Assembly: GCA_036507855.1 (NCBI GenBank) | Contig: DATCIJ010000073.1 | Coordinates: forward strand, 6,743 to 70,742 | DNA from: JABWBJ01 sp036507855 | GTDB lineage: Bacteria; Gemmatimonadota; Gemmatimonadetes; Gemmatimonadales; Gemmatimonadaceae | Direction: 5' to 3' | DNA: 64,000 nucleotides | Translations under genes and position numbers: made by a program | In this document: in pieces, positions 50,928-60,674 of the stretch | Numbering within the stretch: the stretch's first letter is position 1 | Layout: each line of letters opens with the position of its first letter | Notes under the pieces: generated by a model | Databases searched by the model: none | Seen by the model: only the letters and a program-made list of their open reading frames with translations | What the model was told of the DNA's origin: nothing

Positions 50928-51634
50928 GGGAATCGGGCGATCACCTGGTCACGGAAGCGGAAATCGAGTTCGCGGGGACGCGTCTGACGTCGTGCGAGTT
51001 CGGCCTCGACAGAAGATATCTGCGCCAGCCGTTCCACGCCGATGTCGGGGCGCAGGCGAACCGAGACGCTCACGAGGTCAAGAACGAACTCGTCCCGGCC
51101 AGTGCGCCGGACTTCGTTCACTCTCGCGAAGAGGTCACGCTGCACGGCCTGGAGCTGGCCGAGAAATCGCAACAGCGCGGAGTCCGCGCTGGCAATGATC
51201 GGCACGTCCACCGGCGTTTGGCTGGGATCGAGCGGCAGGGCGTGACCCGTGGCATCGTAGGCCCGGAGTCCGTTCCGCGACGCTACGAAGGCCACCGGCT
51301 GATGCTCCTCAACGGTGATCACCAGCGTCGAGGGAAATCGCCTGGCAATGCGAACGCCACTGAGTTGAGGATGCTTCGCGACCCGCTGCCGCAGCGGCTC
51401 CAGGTCGTTCCAGATCGAAAACGTCGTGTCGATGGCAAGCCGTCTCCGGATCTCCTCCGGCGGAGTAAACCTTGCATCCCTCACTTCCACACGCCGCACA
51501 CGGAAGAAATCCAGCCGCGACAGGACTGGTCGGGCCCAGAAGGGACCGGTGATGGCGGCAAGCAGCGCCAGGGCGGCGATTCGACGTCCCCAGCGAGGCC
51601 GGCTCGGCGTTGAAGAGTCGTCCTGATCGTTCAT
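50924..51634 (-). CDS. ftsQ: Cell division protein FtsQ/DivIB
   Basis: A 236-residue bitopic division protein. It has a short basic cytoplasmic tail, one helix (IAALALLAAITGPFWA, residues of about 19-34) and a POTRA domain starting RLDFFRVRRVEVRDARFTPPEEIRRRL. A beta domain follows with HPQLSGVRIARRFPSTLVITVEEHQPVAF. It links FtsA/FtsZ to FtsL and FtsI at the septum. The start overlaps the murC stop as ATGA. Confidence 0.92.
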   Translation of the reverse strand: MNDQDDSSTPSRPRWGRRIAALALLAAITGPFWARPVLSRLDFFRVRRVEVRDARFTPPEEIRRRLAIDTTFSIWNDLEPLRQRVAKHPQLSGVRIARRFPSTLVITVEEHQPVAFVASRNGLRAYDATGHALPLDPSQTPVDVPIIASADSALLRFLGQLQAVQRDLFARVNEVRRTGRDEFVLDLVSVSVRLRPDIGVERLAQISSVEAELARRQTRPRELDFRFRDQVIARFP

Positions 51635-53010
51635 CGCGGCACACCAAGACGCTGCAACAGCTCGGTGCCGGTGTGCGTGATATCGCCCGCGCCAAGCGTC
51701 AGCACGACGTCACCGTCGCGCGCGGCGGCCGCGATGGCATCGGCGAGTGCTGCTCGCTCTCCAACCCATACCGGCGAATGCCCCGCCCGTCGCAACGCGT
51801 CCGCCACCAGGGCCGACGTGATGCCTGGCAACGGCTGCTCCCGGGCCGGATAGATCTCGGTGAGGAAGACGAGATCCGCGCGTGCCAGGGCGACGCCAAA
51901 GGCATCCGCGAAATCCCGCGTCCGCGTGAACAGATGCGGCTGGAAGGCGGCGATGAGACGCCGGCCAGGAAAGGCAGCGCGTGCCGCATCCAGCGTCGCG
52001 GTGATCTCCGTCGGATGATGCGCGTAGTCGTCCACCACCTGCACGCCGCGCACAGCACCAAGGCGCTGGAACCGGCGCTCGACGCCCTCGAACCCCTCAA
52101 GACCGCCGCGCAGCGACTCCAGCGTCGCTCCCAGTGTGACCCCGACGCCGATGGCTGCCAGCGCATTTCGCACGTTGTGCATTCCGGGAACACGCAGCGC
52201 GAGCTCACCCAGGTCGGCTCCGTCGAGCCGAACGAGGAATCGCAACCGGCCTTCCACCGAAAGGAGTTCCTGCGCCGAGAGCCGGGCCGCCCCATTGGCG
52301 ATGCCGTAGGACAGAAGCTCGGCCCGCGCCGGGATAGCGAGCGTCGATGACCCGGGATCGTCAGCACAGGCCACCACGGTCCGTGCGGGCGCCAGGAACT
52401 GCTCGAAGGCTTTCCTGATGTCGTCAAGGTCCGCGTAGATGTCGAGATGATCTGTTTCGACGTTCGTGATGACCGCGACCGTCGGCGTGAGAGCGAGGAA
52501 GGAGCGATCGTACTCATCAGCCTCCACCACGAACAGGCTGTCGCCGCCGGCGCGAAGATTCCCCTGCCAGGCAGCTACGCGACCACCCGCCAGTCCCGTC
52601 GGCGAGTAGCCGGCCGCCGCCAATGCCTCGGTCGTCATGACCGTCGTCGTGGTCTTGCCGTGCGTACCCGCCACCGCCACGAGCTCGGCGCCGGCTACCG
52701 CCTCGCCTAACGCCTCCGCCCGTCGCACGACCGGAATGCCGAGTTGCCTGGCTCGCATCAATTCCGGGTGATCTTTTGGCACCGCGGAGGTGACGACGAC
52801 AGCACGCGCCCTTTCGACGTGGACGGGATCGTGACCGCTCACGACCTCGATCCCATGCCGGCCGAGATCGCCTGCCGCATCGGGAGCCACGTCGCAGCCA
52901 GTCACCGCCACGCCGCGACGCCGATACAGTTCCGCGAGCGCGCTCATCCCGGCGCCCGCGATCCCCATGAAGTGAACTGGTCGCGAATCTCCGTCGTGGA
53001 GTAGCGTCAC
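51631..53010 (-). CDS. murC: UDP-N-acetylmuramate-L-alanine ligase
   Basis: A 459-residue Mur ligase adding L-Ala to UDP-MurNAc. VHFMGIAGAGMSALAEL is the UDP-binding start. The ATP loop is GTHGKTTTT, and VEADEYDRSFLALTPTVAVITNVETDHLD follows. DDYAHHPTEI is the MurC-type C-terminal signature. The GTG start overlaps the murG stop as GTGA. A heptamer copy lies at 52706. Confidence 0.96.
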   Translation of the reverse strand: MTLLHDGDSRPVHFMGIAGAGMSALAELYRRRGVAVTGCDVAPDAAGDLGRHGIEVVSGHDPVHVERARAVVVTSAVPKDHPELMRARQLGIPVVRRAEALGEAVAGAELVAVAGTHGKTTTTVMTTEALAAAGYSPTGLAGGRVAAWQGNLRAGGDSLFVVEADEYDRSFLALTPTVAVITNVETDHLDIYADLDDIRKAFEQFLAPARTVVACADDPGSSTLAIPARAELLSYGIANGAARLSAQELLSVEGRLRFLVRLDGADLGELALRVPGMHNVRNALAAIGVGVTLGATLESLRGGLEGFEGVERRFQRLGAVRGVQVVDDYAHHPTEITATLDAARAAFPGRRLIAAFQPHLFTRTRDFADAFGVALARADLVFLTEIYPAREQPLPGITSALVADALRRAGHSPVWVGERAALADAIAAAARDGDVVLTLGAGDITHTGTELLQRLGVPR

Positions 53011-54110
53011 CGCGCCCCTGCCTGCTCGAGGAGGCGCGCCACTCGCCCGGCGATATCCATGGCCGCGCCGGCGCGCGCGCGCGACGCGGCGCCGGCAGCC
53101 AACGCGCGCAGCGACCGATCATCCGCCAGCAACGATCGGATCTCGGTGTCGATCCGATTCGCGGTCGCTTCGGATTCGGGTATGCATCGCGCCGCGCCGG
53201 CTTCGGCCAGCGCCCGGGCGTTGGCCGTTTGATGGTCGGCCGCCGCCGTGGGCAGAGGCACCAGCAACGCCGGGATTCCCCAGGCGCAGAGTTCTGCGGT
53301 GGTCATGGCCCCGGCTCGCGTCAAAGCGATGTCGGCAACGGCGTACGCTTCGGCTATTGGAGACAGGTAATCCCTGACGATTACGCGCTCCGATGAGTGG
53401 TGTGCGTGACGCTGGAAGTGCGACGGCCCTGTCGCCCAGATGATGTGAAGACCATCGGGCAACCCGGCCGCGACCCACTCGTCGACGCGCGCATTGAGTG
53501 CGGCCGAGCCCTGGCTTCCGCCGAAAACAAGGAGCACCCGCGCGCCCACGGGAATTCCCAGCCGTCTCCGGCCTTCCTCACGCGATGGGCGCGGCTCTGG
53601 AGGCGGCTCAACGGGATTGCCCGTGTGCACGGCACGCGACATCGCGCGACCAGGCAGTCGCATCGCCGCTTCCGGAAAGCCCAGGTAGACCTCGCGCGCC
53701 CAGCGACTGAAGAAGCGGTTGGTCTGGCCAGGAACGCTGTTCTGTTCCTGCAAGACGAATGGAAGGCCTTTCACGACGCACCAGGCCAGCGTCGCCGAGG
53801 AGGCGTACCCGCCGGTGGCGACCGCCAGCGCGGGCACGCGAGCGCCTAACGCGCGACCGATTTCACCCCACGACACGACGAGGCCCCGCACGGTCCGCCA
53901 GCTGCGCCAGGGCGCAGCGCGATAGAGCGGGTGCAGGTCCAGCAGGATATGCGGAAATCCGGTACCCGGCAGCACGGTCCGCTCGATTCCCCGCTGCGCG
54001 CCGACGAAGAAGGGATCGACATCGGGGCGAAGCCTGACGAGAGCCCGCGCGATGGCCAGCGCTGGATAGAGATGTCCGCCGGTGCCACCGCCGGAAAAGA
54101 CCACCAGCAC
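53007..54110 (-). CDS. murG: UDP-N-acetylglucosamine-MurNAc-pentapeptide transferase MurG
   Basis: A 367-residue GT-B enzyme making lipid II from lipid I at the inner face of the membrane. The N-terminal SGGGTGGHLYPALAIA loop is diagnostic. VTGNPV-like HTGNPVEPP, VFGGSQGSAALN and the donor site ALTRAGAMTTAELCAWGIPALLVPLPTAA are all present. The GTG start directly abuts the ftsW stop. Confidence 0.96.
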   Translation of the reverse strand: MLVVFSGGGTGGHLYPALAIARALVRLRPDVDPFFVGAQRGIERTVLPGTGFPHILLDLHPLYRAAPWRSWRTVRGLVVSWGEIGRALGARVPALAVATGGYASSATLAWCVVKGLPFVLQEQNSVPGQTNRFFSRWAREVYLGFPEAAMRLPGRAMSRAVHTGNPVEPPPEPRPSREEGRRRLGIPVGARVLLVFGGSQGSAALNARVDEWVAAGLPDGLHIIWATGPSHFQRHAHHSSERVIVRDYLSPIAEAYAVADIALTRAGAMTTAELCAWGIPALLVPLPTAAADHQTANARALAEAGAARCIPESEATANRIDTEIRSLLADDRSLRALAAGAASRARAGAAMDIAGRVARLLEQAGAR

Positions 54111-55277
54111 CTACGCCGCGACCGAAAGAGGGTTTGTCGCGCCGCTACCCAGGACTTTTTCCCGCCGGCTGCCGATGTTCACGAGGATGCCGGTCATCAG
54201 GAACGACAGCAGAAGGTTCGAGCGCCCATACGACACGAAGGGCAGCGTCAGGCCTGTCGTCGGGAGCAGGCCGATGACGACGCCGATGTGCACGAATGCC
54301 GTGATCACCGTGGTAATGGTGAGGCCGACGGCGACGAGTTGCTGGAACGGCGTCCTGGCCTGCCGCGCGATTCTGATTCCGAGCCACGCGTAACCGGCAA
54401 AAAGACCGACCAGCAGCAGCATTCCGAGAAAGCCCCATTCCTCCCCCACCGTGCTGGCGATGAAGTCGTTGTATCCGAGAGGAACCCATCCGAATTGCTG
54501 GCGTCCCTGGCCGAAGCCCTGTCCCCAGAACCCGCCCGATCCGACAGCAATCAGCGACTCCTTCAACTGATGCTCGATAGCGGAGTTCTCGGCGCCAAAG
54601 AACGAAACCACCCTGAGCAAGGCGTACTGCAGCCGCAGGAGCTGGCCCCACAGCAACGGAATGGCGATGACGCCGAGCACGACGAAATGTCCGATTCGCG
54701 CGCCGGCGACGAACAGGATGATCCCCATGGTCAGCGTGAACATCAGCGCGACGGAAAGATCCGGCTGGAGGATCGCGAGCATGTTCAGCACGCCAACCAC
54801 CATCAGGATCGGCAACAAGCCCTTCGTCAGGCGGCGCATCTTGTCACCCTTCTTCACCACCAGCATGGACGTCCAGATGACGACCGCCAGCTTGCCAAGC
54901 TCCGATGGTTGCAGGGATGCGCCCAGAATGAAGCGTCGCGACCCGTGGCGCACCGGAGCAATCAAGGTCGTGAAGGGCAGCACGGTGATCAGCATGAGTG
55001 CGATCGTCAGGAACATGAGTGGCCACGCGAGCTTCCGGAGCTTCTCGGCATCCACCTTGGCGGCGACACCGAACGCCACGACGCCCACACACACGCCAAG
55101 CGCCTGACGACTCACGAAGAACCAGCTGGCGTGATCATCCTGCATGGCGACTATGGCGCTCGCGCTATACAGGAAGGCCAGGCCGAAAACGGTCAGCGCC
55201 GCCGTGAGCACCACGAGGGCTCGCGCCTCGACGCTCATGGCCCACCGATCTCGAACCTGCAGAGCCACGGAGGTCAT
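54111..55277 (-). CDS. ftsW: Peptidoglycan glycosyltransferase FtsW
   Basis: A 388-residue SEDS-family membrane glycosyltransferase that polymerises septal peptidoglycan with FtsI. About ten helices are visible. ASLQPSELGKLAVVIW, AILQPDLSVALMF, GFGQGRQQFGWVPLGYNDFI and TTGLTLPFVSYGRSNLL are the conserved blocks. I chose the ATG at 55277, which overlaps the murD stop as ATGA; the long upstream extension lies in murD and is out of keeping with the family. Confidence 0.95.
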   Translation of the reverse strand: MTSVALQVRDRWAMSVEARALVVLTAALTVFGLAFLYSASAIVAMQDDHASWFFVSRQALGVCVGVVAFGVAAKVDAEKLRKLAWPLMFLTIALMLITVLPFTTLIAPVRHGSRRFILGASLQPSELGKLAVVIWTSMLVVKKGDKMRRLTKGLLPILMVVGVLNMLAILQPDLSVALMFTLTMGIILFVAGARIGHFVVLGVIAIPLLWGQLLRLQYALLRVVSFFGAENSAIEHQLKESLIAVGSGGFWGQGFGQGRQQFGWVPLGYNDFIASTVGEEWGFLGMLLLVGLFAGYAWLGIRIARQARTPFQQLVAVGLTITTVITAFVHIGVVIGLLPTTGLTLPFVSYGRSNLLLSFLMTGILVNIGSRREKVLGSGATNPLSVAA

Positions 55278-56656
55278 GGGCGACCGTCCGCGCTGCGAGC
55301 CAGACGGGTGAACGAGCGCCCGCGATCCTCGTAATCGGTGAACATGTCGAAGCTCTTGCAGGCTGGTGAAAGCAGGACGCAGTCGCCGGGAACGGCGAGC
55401 TCCCGCGCCCGGGCCACCACGTCGGCGAAATGACCCGTCAGGCGCTGCAGAGGCGCCACGCCACTGAGATCGTGCTGGATCAGGTCCGCCGATTCGCCAT
55501 ACGCGAGGACGGCCTTGCAACGCTTTCGAATTGGCTCCGAGAGGTCAGTGTACGGTTCACCAGCGTGTCGACCGCCGAGCAACAGCACGGTCGGCCGGGT
55601 CATGGCGCAAATGCCGACCTTCGCGGCCGCCACGTTGGTGGCCTTGGAGTCATTCACCCAGAGGACGCCGCCAGAATCGGCGACCGTCTCCAGCCGGTGC
55701 GCGAGCGGGGGCATGCTCCGTAATCCGGCGGCGATCCTCCGTCTTGCATTGATGGAAGTGTGCGCTGGGTCCGCGGAGGCGACGGCGAGCGCGGCGGCCA
55801 GCGCGTTCCCCACGTTGTGATCGCCAAGCAGCGGCAATTCAGCGCGCCGAAGCAGTGGCTCGTCGAGGACGATCAGCGCCCCGTGCTGTCGATCGTAGAA
55901 CGCGTCGCACAGACGACCCTCACCGCTGAATCGCATGAGATAACCCGATGCCTTGCGCGCCATCTCGAGGGCCGTGGGGTCGTCGGCGTTCACGACCCAG
56001 CGCGACGACGACTCGGCGTTCCGGAAGAGGAGTGCCTTGTCGCTGTAGTACGACCCGACGTCGTGATATCGGTCCAGATGATCCGGCGACAGGTTGGTCA
56101 GAACGCCCACCGTCGGCGCGATCGAGGGTGTGTCGTGCAGCTGGTACGACGACACCTCGAGCGCGATCCACGTCGGTGGTCGTGTGTGAAGGGCGACTTC
56201 ACTCAGCGGCCGGCCGATGTTCCCGGCGACCTCGGTCTCGAGTCCCAGGTTGCGCAGCAGCTGACCGATGATCGACGTGACGGTGGTCTTTCCGTTGGTG
56301 CCGGTGACGGCGACGTAGCGCACGTCCGGCAGCTCCGACAAGGCCAGCTCCAACTCGCTGATCACCGGCACGCCACTCCGACGGGCGGCGGTGAGCGCCG
56401 CCGCATCGGAAGGAACCCCCGGACTCGTCACCACCACCGAGGCGCGCGCGAGGCGCGCGAGATCGTGACCGCCCACCTGCACCTCGACGCCGGCCGCCCG
56501 CAGCGCGGTCGCCACCGACTCAAGGTCGGCGGATCGCCCGCTATCGGACGCGTACACCCTGGCGTGCCTCGAGCGCAACAACCTGCACGCGGCATCGCCA
56601 CTCCGGCCGAGTCCGATCACCGCAACTTCACCATGACGCCAGGAGTCGGGGATCAT
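55274..56656 (-). CDS. murD: UDP-N-acetylmuramoylalanine-D-glutamate ligase
   Basis: A 460-residue Mur ligase adding D-Glu. VAVIGLGRSGDAACRLL is the UDP-binding start. The ATP loop is VTGTNGKTTVTSIIG, and LTNLSPDHLDRY and VNDSKATNVAAAKVG are MurD-type blocks. I chose the ATG at 56656, which overlaps the mraY stop as ATGA; the longer ORF to 56740 is not supported. The C-terminal domain ends with VLLSPACKSFDMFTDYEDRG, diagnostic of MurD. Confidence 0.95.
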   Translation of the reverse strand: MIPDSWRHGEVAVIGLGRSGDAACRLLRSRHARVYASDSGRSADLESVATALRAAGVEVQVGGHDLARLARASVVVTSPGVPSDAAALTAARRSGVPVISELELALSELPDVRYVAVTGTNGKTTVTSIIGQLLRNLGLETEVAGNIGRPLSEVALHTRPPTWIALEVSSYQLHDTPSIAPTVGVLTNLSPDHLDRYHDVGSYYSDKALLFRNAESSSRWVVNADDPTALEMARKASGYLMRFSGEGRLCDAFYDRQHGALIVLDEPLLRRAELPLLGDHNVGNALAAALAVASADPAHTSINARRRIAAGLRSMPPLAHRLETVADSGGVLWVNDSKATNVAAAKVGICAMTRPTVLLLGGRHAGEPYTDLSEPIRKRCKAVLAYGESADLIQHDLSGVAPLQRLTGHFADVVARARELAVPGDCVLLSPACKSFDMFTDYEDRGRSFTRLARSADGRP

Positions 56657-57795
56657 CGCAGTTTCAGGGTCGTAAGGGCGACGAAGGCGCACAGGATGCC
56701 AAGAATCCAGAAGCGCACCACGACCTGGGATTCCGTCCAACCCTTCATTTCGAAATGATGATGAAGGGGCGCTTTGCGGAACAGCCGGTTCGCCTTCGCA
56801 TACTCGATGCCGTGGCGCGCCTTTCGAAACTTGAACACTCCACGCTGCAGGATGACCGACATCGTCTCAGCGACAAACACCCCGCCGATGAACAGGAGCA
56901 GGAATTCGGACTTGAGCAGGATGGCGATCGCGCCGATGGCGCCCCCGAGCGCGAGCGCTCCGGTATCGCCCATGAAGACCTCGGCAGGGTGCGCGTTGAA
57001 CCACAGGAACCCGGTGCACGCACCAGCGAGCGCCAGGCAGAACACGGCGAGTTCACCGGAGCCCGGCAGGTAGAACAACTGGAGGTACTCGCTGGCGTCG
57101 ACGCGCCCCATGACGTAGGCGAACAGTCCGAACGTCACGAGCGCGATGGCGGAGAGACCGGCGGACAGTCCATCCAGTCCGTCGGCGAGGTTCACGGAGT
57201 TACTGACGCCGGTGAGAATGAAGGTCACCCAACCGACGTACAGCCACTCGAGCGCGGGCCAGGCGGGAACGATGATGATGTACTTGAAGAACGGGAGCGT
57301 CGCCGATGCGCCGGGCAACGTGGACAGCGGCACCCTCCAGAGCAGGATGCCCACCATGAGTCCGATGGTGATCTGGCCGGCGAGCTTGTAGCGCTCGACC
57401 AGCCCGGCCACGTCGCGCCCTTCACGCTTCTGCTTGAGCTTCAGGTAGTCGTCGAGAAACCCGATGCCGCCCATCCAGATCGTCACGATCAGCGCGACGA
57501 TGACATACGGGTTGTCCAGGCGGGTCCAGAGCACCGCCGGTCCGATTCCCGCGGCCAGCAGTATCAACCCACCCATCGTCGGCGTGGCGGCCTTCCCCTT
57601 GTGCGAATCCGGCGTGCCCTGCCGAACGCCCTGCTGGACCTTCATCGCGCGCAGCCGGCGGATGATCGGCGGTCCGACCAGGAACGACAGCAGCAACGCC
57701 GTGACCGCCGCGCCCGCACCCCGGAACGCGAGGTAGTTGATCAGCCTCAGCGTCGGGATTTCATCCTGGAGCGGGGACAGAAGCCAGTGAAGCAC
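56653..57795 (-). CDS. mraY: Phospho-N-acetylmuramoyl-pentapeptide transferase MraY
   Basis: A 380-residue, ten-helix transferase making lipid I on undecaprenyl phosphate. Family blocks are TPTMGGLILLAAG, GFLDDYLKLKQ with the catalytic aspartates, NSVNLADGLDGLSAG, and FMGDTGALALGGAIG, plus RKAPLHHHFEMKGW. The GTG start at 57795 has no visible Shine-Dalgarno. It is preceded by the pyrimidine-rich word repeat between murF and mraY. Confidence 0.96.
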   Translation of the reverse strand: MLHWLLSPLQDEIPTLRLINYLAFRGAGAAVTALLLSFLVGPPIIRRLRAMKVQQGVRQGTPDSHKGKAATPTMGGLILLAAGIGPAVLWTRLDNPYVIVALIVTIWMGGIGFLDDYLKLKQKREGRDVAGLVERYKLAGQITIGLMVGILLWRVPLSTLPGASATLPFFKYIIIVPAWPALEWLYVGWVTFILTGVSNSVNLADGLDGLSAGLSAIALVTFGLFAYVMGRVDASEYLQLFYLPGSGELAVFCLALAGACTGFLWFNAHPAEVFMGDTGALALGGAIGAIAILLKSEFLLLFIGGVFVAETMSVILQRGVFKFRKARHGIEYAKANRLFRKAPLHHHFEMKGWTESQVVVRFWILGILCAFVALTTLKLR

Positions 57796-57830
57796 AGATG
57801 GGAGATGTGAGATGGGAGATTTGAGATAAG
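57796..57830. repeat. GAGATGGGAGATGTGA word repeat between murF and mraY
   Basis: The plus strand reads AGATGGGAGATGTGAGATGG, then GAGATTTGAGA. It abuts the mraY GTG start. On the coding strand this is a C/T-rich leader containing CTCCCATCTCACATCTCCC, closely like the leader before pfkB 36 kb away. Confidence 0.6.
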
Positions 57831-57843
57831 CTGCTCGATCTGA

Positions 57844-59205
57844 TTACGCTGAGGACCAATCCTGCAGTAGAGGCACGAGACGCTCGAGGCGCACGCCGCG
57901 AGACGCCTTCAGCATAACGATAGCATCGCGTGGAAGCCGGGACGCCAGAGACTGCCAGAGTTCCGGGACATCGGGCGCGGTCAGGACTCGATCACGGGCG
58001 TCGCTGCGCGCTGACAGGGGCGCGACGAAATCTCCGATTCCGGCAACCAGCACGGCGCCTGACGACAGCGCCCTCCCGGCGATTTCCTCGTGCAGCGCCG
58101 GAGACTGAGGTCCAAGTTCGCGCATCGTGCCGAGCACCAGGACACGAGGCTTGCCGCCGTCGAGCGAGTCGAGCAGGGCGATCGCCTCGCGCATGGACGC
58201 CGGGTTGGCGTTGTAGGCGTCGTTGATGATTGTCAGATCGCCGCTGGTCATCCACCGCCCTCGCATGTCGAGGGGCTCCACCCGCGAGATGCCCGCGGCG
58301 GCAACGTCGTCAGGAATACCGCAGGCTCTGGCGACAGCCATCGCCAGCATGGCATTCCGCAGATTGTGGGCGCCGGGCACCCGCATCGAGATCCGCGTGT
58401 CAGCAAACGAGGCCCAGCCGCGCCCGTCGCTGTTCATGCCCCATCGATCGGGATGCACGTCTCCGCCATCGAGACCCGCCTCAATGACTCGACCAGCCCG
58501 GGATCGCGCCGCGCGCCCAATCTCGGGTTGCGCGGTCGGGGCGACACCAAGAGGAACGCGGTCATAGATCGCGGCCTCTTCATTCAGCACACCTTCCAGC
58601 GAGCCCAGTCCTTCGAGGTGCTCCTCGCCGATCGACGTCACAACCGACAGGTCGGGTGACACGATGCGACGGAGGAGTCCCACTTCGCCGGGGATGCTCG
58701 TGCCGACTTCCACGACAGCGACCTGCGCGTTCGACGGCAACCGCAACAGGGTCAACGGCACCCCGACCTGGTTGTTCAGGTTTCCCGTCGTGGCGTAGAC
58801 GTCGAGGGATCCTGACAACGCCGCCCGGATGAACTCCTTCGTGGTCGTCTTGCCGTTGGAGCCCGCCACGGCCACGACCGTGCCGCCCCAGACTCCGCGC
58901 CACCAGGCGCCTAACGCGCCCAGCGCCCGCGTCGTGTCCCGGACGGCGATGACGGGAACACCAGGGCCAACGGTGCCGGAAGGATCGTCCACGACGAGCG
59001 CCGAGGCGCCCGCGCTGGCCGCTTGTGCGAGAAAGTCATGTCCGTCGAAACGTTCGCCGCGAAGGGCGACGAAGATGTCGCCCGACGCCAGTGTCCTGGT
59101 GTCGGTAGAGACGTTGCCAAGTACCGAAGTCCCCGCGGGCCTCGCCGACGGCTGCAACTCCGCGCGCAGCGCCTCCCCGAGGCGATCGAGGGTCCAGGTC
59201 ATCAT
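57844..59205 (-). CDS. murF: UDP-N-acetylmuramoyl-tripeptide-D-alanyl-D-alanine ligase
   Basis: A 453-residue Mur ligase adding D-Ala-D-Ala. The N-terminal ISDTR-like block is SVLGNVSTDTRTLASGDIFVALRGERFDGHDF. The ATP loop is VAGSNGKTTTKEFI, and INDAYNANPASMREAI is the MurF C-terminal signature. The start is a double ATG (59205 and 59202) overlapping the murE stop. No ddl gene for making D-Ala-D-Ala lies in the window. Confidence 0.96.
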   Translation of the reverse strand: MMTWTLDRLGEALRAELQPSARPAGTSVLGNVSTDTRTLASGDIFVALRGERFDGHDFLAQAASAGASALVVDDPSGTVGPGVPVIAVRDTTRALGALGAWWRGVWGGTVVAVAGSNGKTTTKEFIRAALSGSLDVYATTGNLNNQVGVPLTLLRLPSNAQVAVVEVGTSIPGEVGLLRRIVSPDLSVVTSIGEEHLEGLGSLEGVLNEEAAIYDRVPLGVAPTAQPEIGRAARSRAGRVIEAGLDGGDVHPDRWGMNSDGRGWASFADTRISMRVPGAHNLRNAMLAMAVARACGIPDDVAAAGISRVEPLDMRGRWMTSGDLTIINDAYNANPASMREAIALLDSLDGGKPRVLVLGTMRELGPQSPALHEEIAGRALSSGAVLVAGIGDFVAPLSARSDARDRVLTAPDVPELWQSLASRLPRDAIVMLKASRGVRLERLVPLLQDWSSA

Positions 59206-60674
59206 GGCTGGCCGGCCGGCTGTGCCGCGAGCTCACGAACGATCGCCTGCTCATCGAATGGCAGCGACGTCGTTCCGCGGATCTGGTATGTCTCATGGCC
59301 CTTTCCGGCCAGGAGCACGAGATCGTCGGGTGAAGCGAGGGCAAGCGCGCGGGCAATCGCTGCGCGCCGGTCCTCGATTCGCTCGTGATTCCTGCCCCGC
59401 ATACCGCGCTCGATGTCGTCGAGGATGCGCTCCGGATCTTCCGTGCGCGGGTTGTCGCTGGTGATTATCACCTGGTCAGCTCTTGATTCGGCGATGGCGC
59501 CCATTTGAGGACGCTTGCCGCGATCGCGGTCTCCGCCACAACCGAAAACGACGATCAATCGCCCGCCGACAAAGGGGCGCACGGCATCCAGCGCACGATC
59601 GAGTGCATCCGGGGTGTGCGCGTAGTCCCTCAGGACCGCTGGCTTGTCCAGCAATCGTTCAAGGCGGCCCGGCACTTGCGGTGACGACGAGAGGCGCTCG
59701 GCCACGCTATCCAATGATTGGCCCAGTGCCCACGCCGCGGCGGCAGCGCCCAGCGCGTTGGCGACGTTGAACGCGCCGAGCAGCGGCAACGAGACGCTGG
59801 CGCGTTCGGTGCCGGCCGACAGCGTCCATTCGCTTCCCCGCGCCGTCCAACGGATACCCGTGGCGGCAACGTCGGCCGGGACAGCCATGCCGAACCGGAC
59901 GCGCCGGCGGCGGACAGGCAGGACGTCCCACGCGCGATCGTCGGCGTTGACCACCTCCACGCCGTCACTGGCGACATAGTCGAGCAGCCGCGCCTTGGCT
60001 CTCACGTATGCCTCCATGGTCTGGTGGTAATCGAGGTGATCTCTGGTGACGTTAGTGAAGACCGCCGCCTGAAACGTCACGCCCTCGACGCGCCGCTGGT
60101 CGAGGCTGTGCGAGGATACTTCCATCGCCACGCGCCGTACGCCCGAGTCTTTCAGTTGGCGCAGGACGCGCTGGAGTTCCACGACTCCTGGCGTGGTGAG
60201 GCCGCTGCCTCCCGGAATCACTTCACCGGCGCTGCCACGCAGTACGCCCAGCGTGCCAATCGATGCCGCCGCGGCGCCGGGATCGTGAAGCTGGTGTCGG
60301 AGCAACCCGACGGTAGTGGTCTTTCCGTTGGTTCCCGTGACACCCACCATCGTCAGGCCCGCGGCGGGATCACCGAAGGCCGCGCGCGCCACCACGCCCG
60401 CGGCATGGCGGGCGTCGTGCACGACGAAGGCAGGAAGGCTGCAGCGCGATACATCCTCGACGATCGCCGCGGTGGCGCCTGACGTGGCCGCCACGCCCAG
60501 GTAGTCATGGCCATCGAACGCCGCGCCGCGCATCGCCACGAACAGGGCGCCCCTGGTGACGCGCCGGCTGTCATCCGTGATGTCGGTGAACGAGTCAGGC
60601 ATGCTGCCTGACGAGCGCAATTCCCCGCTCCGCGACAACGCGTCTTCGATCGCCCGGGCGGTGATGGCGTTCAC
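59202..60674 (-). CDS. murE: UDP-N-acetylmuramoyl-tripeptide synthetase MurE (meso-diaminopimelate type)
   Basis: A 490-residue Mur ligase adding the third residue of the stem peptide. DDSRRVTRGALFVAMRGAAFDGHDY is the N-terminal domain. The ATP loop is GVTGTNGKTTTVGLL, and the amino-acid specificity motif is DNPR in ITSDNPRTEDPERIL, which selects meso-diaminopimelate as in Gram-negative bacteria. The GTG start overlaps the ftsI stop as GTGA. Confidence 0.96.
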   Translation of the reverse strand: MNAITARAIEDALSRSGELRSSGSMPDSFTDITDDSRRVTRGALFVAMRGAAFDGHDYLGVAATSGATAAIVEDVSRCSLPAFVVHDARHAAGVVARAAFGDPAAGLTMVGVTGTNGKTTTVGLLRHQLHDPGAAAASIGTLGVLRGSAGEVIPGGSGLTTPGVVELQRVLRQLKDSGVRRVAMEVSSHSLDQRRVEGVTFQAAVFTNVTRDHLDYHQTMEAYVRAKARLLDYVASDGVEVVNADDRAWDVLPVRRRRVRFGMAVPADVAATGIRWTARGSEWTLSAGTERASVSLPLLGAFNVANALGAAAAAWALGQSLDSVAERLSSSPQVPGRLERLLDKPAVLRDYAHTPDALDRALDAVRPFVGGRLIVVFGCGGDRDRGKRPQMGAIAESRADQVIITSDNPRTEDPERILDDIERGMRGRNHERIEDRRAAIARALALASPDDLVLLAGKGHETYQIRGTTSLPFDEQAIVRELAAQPAGQP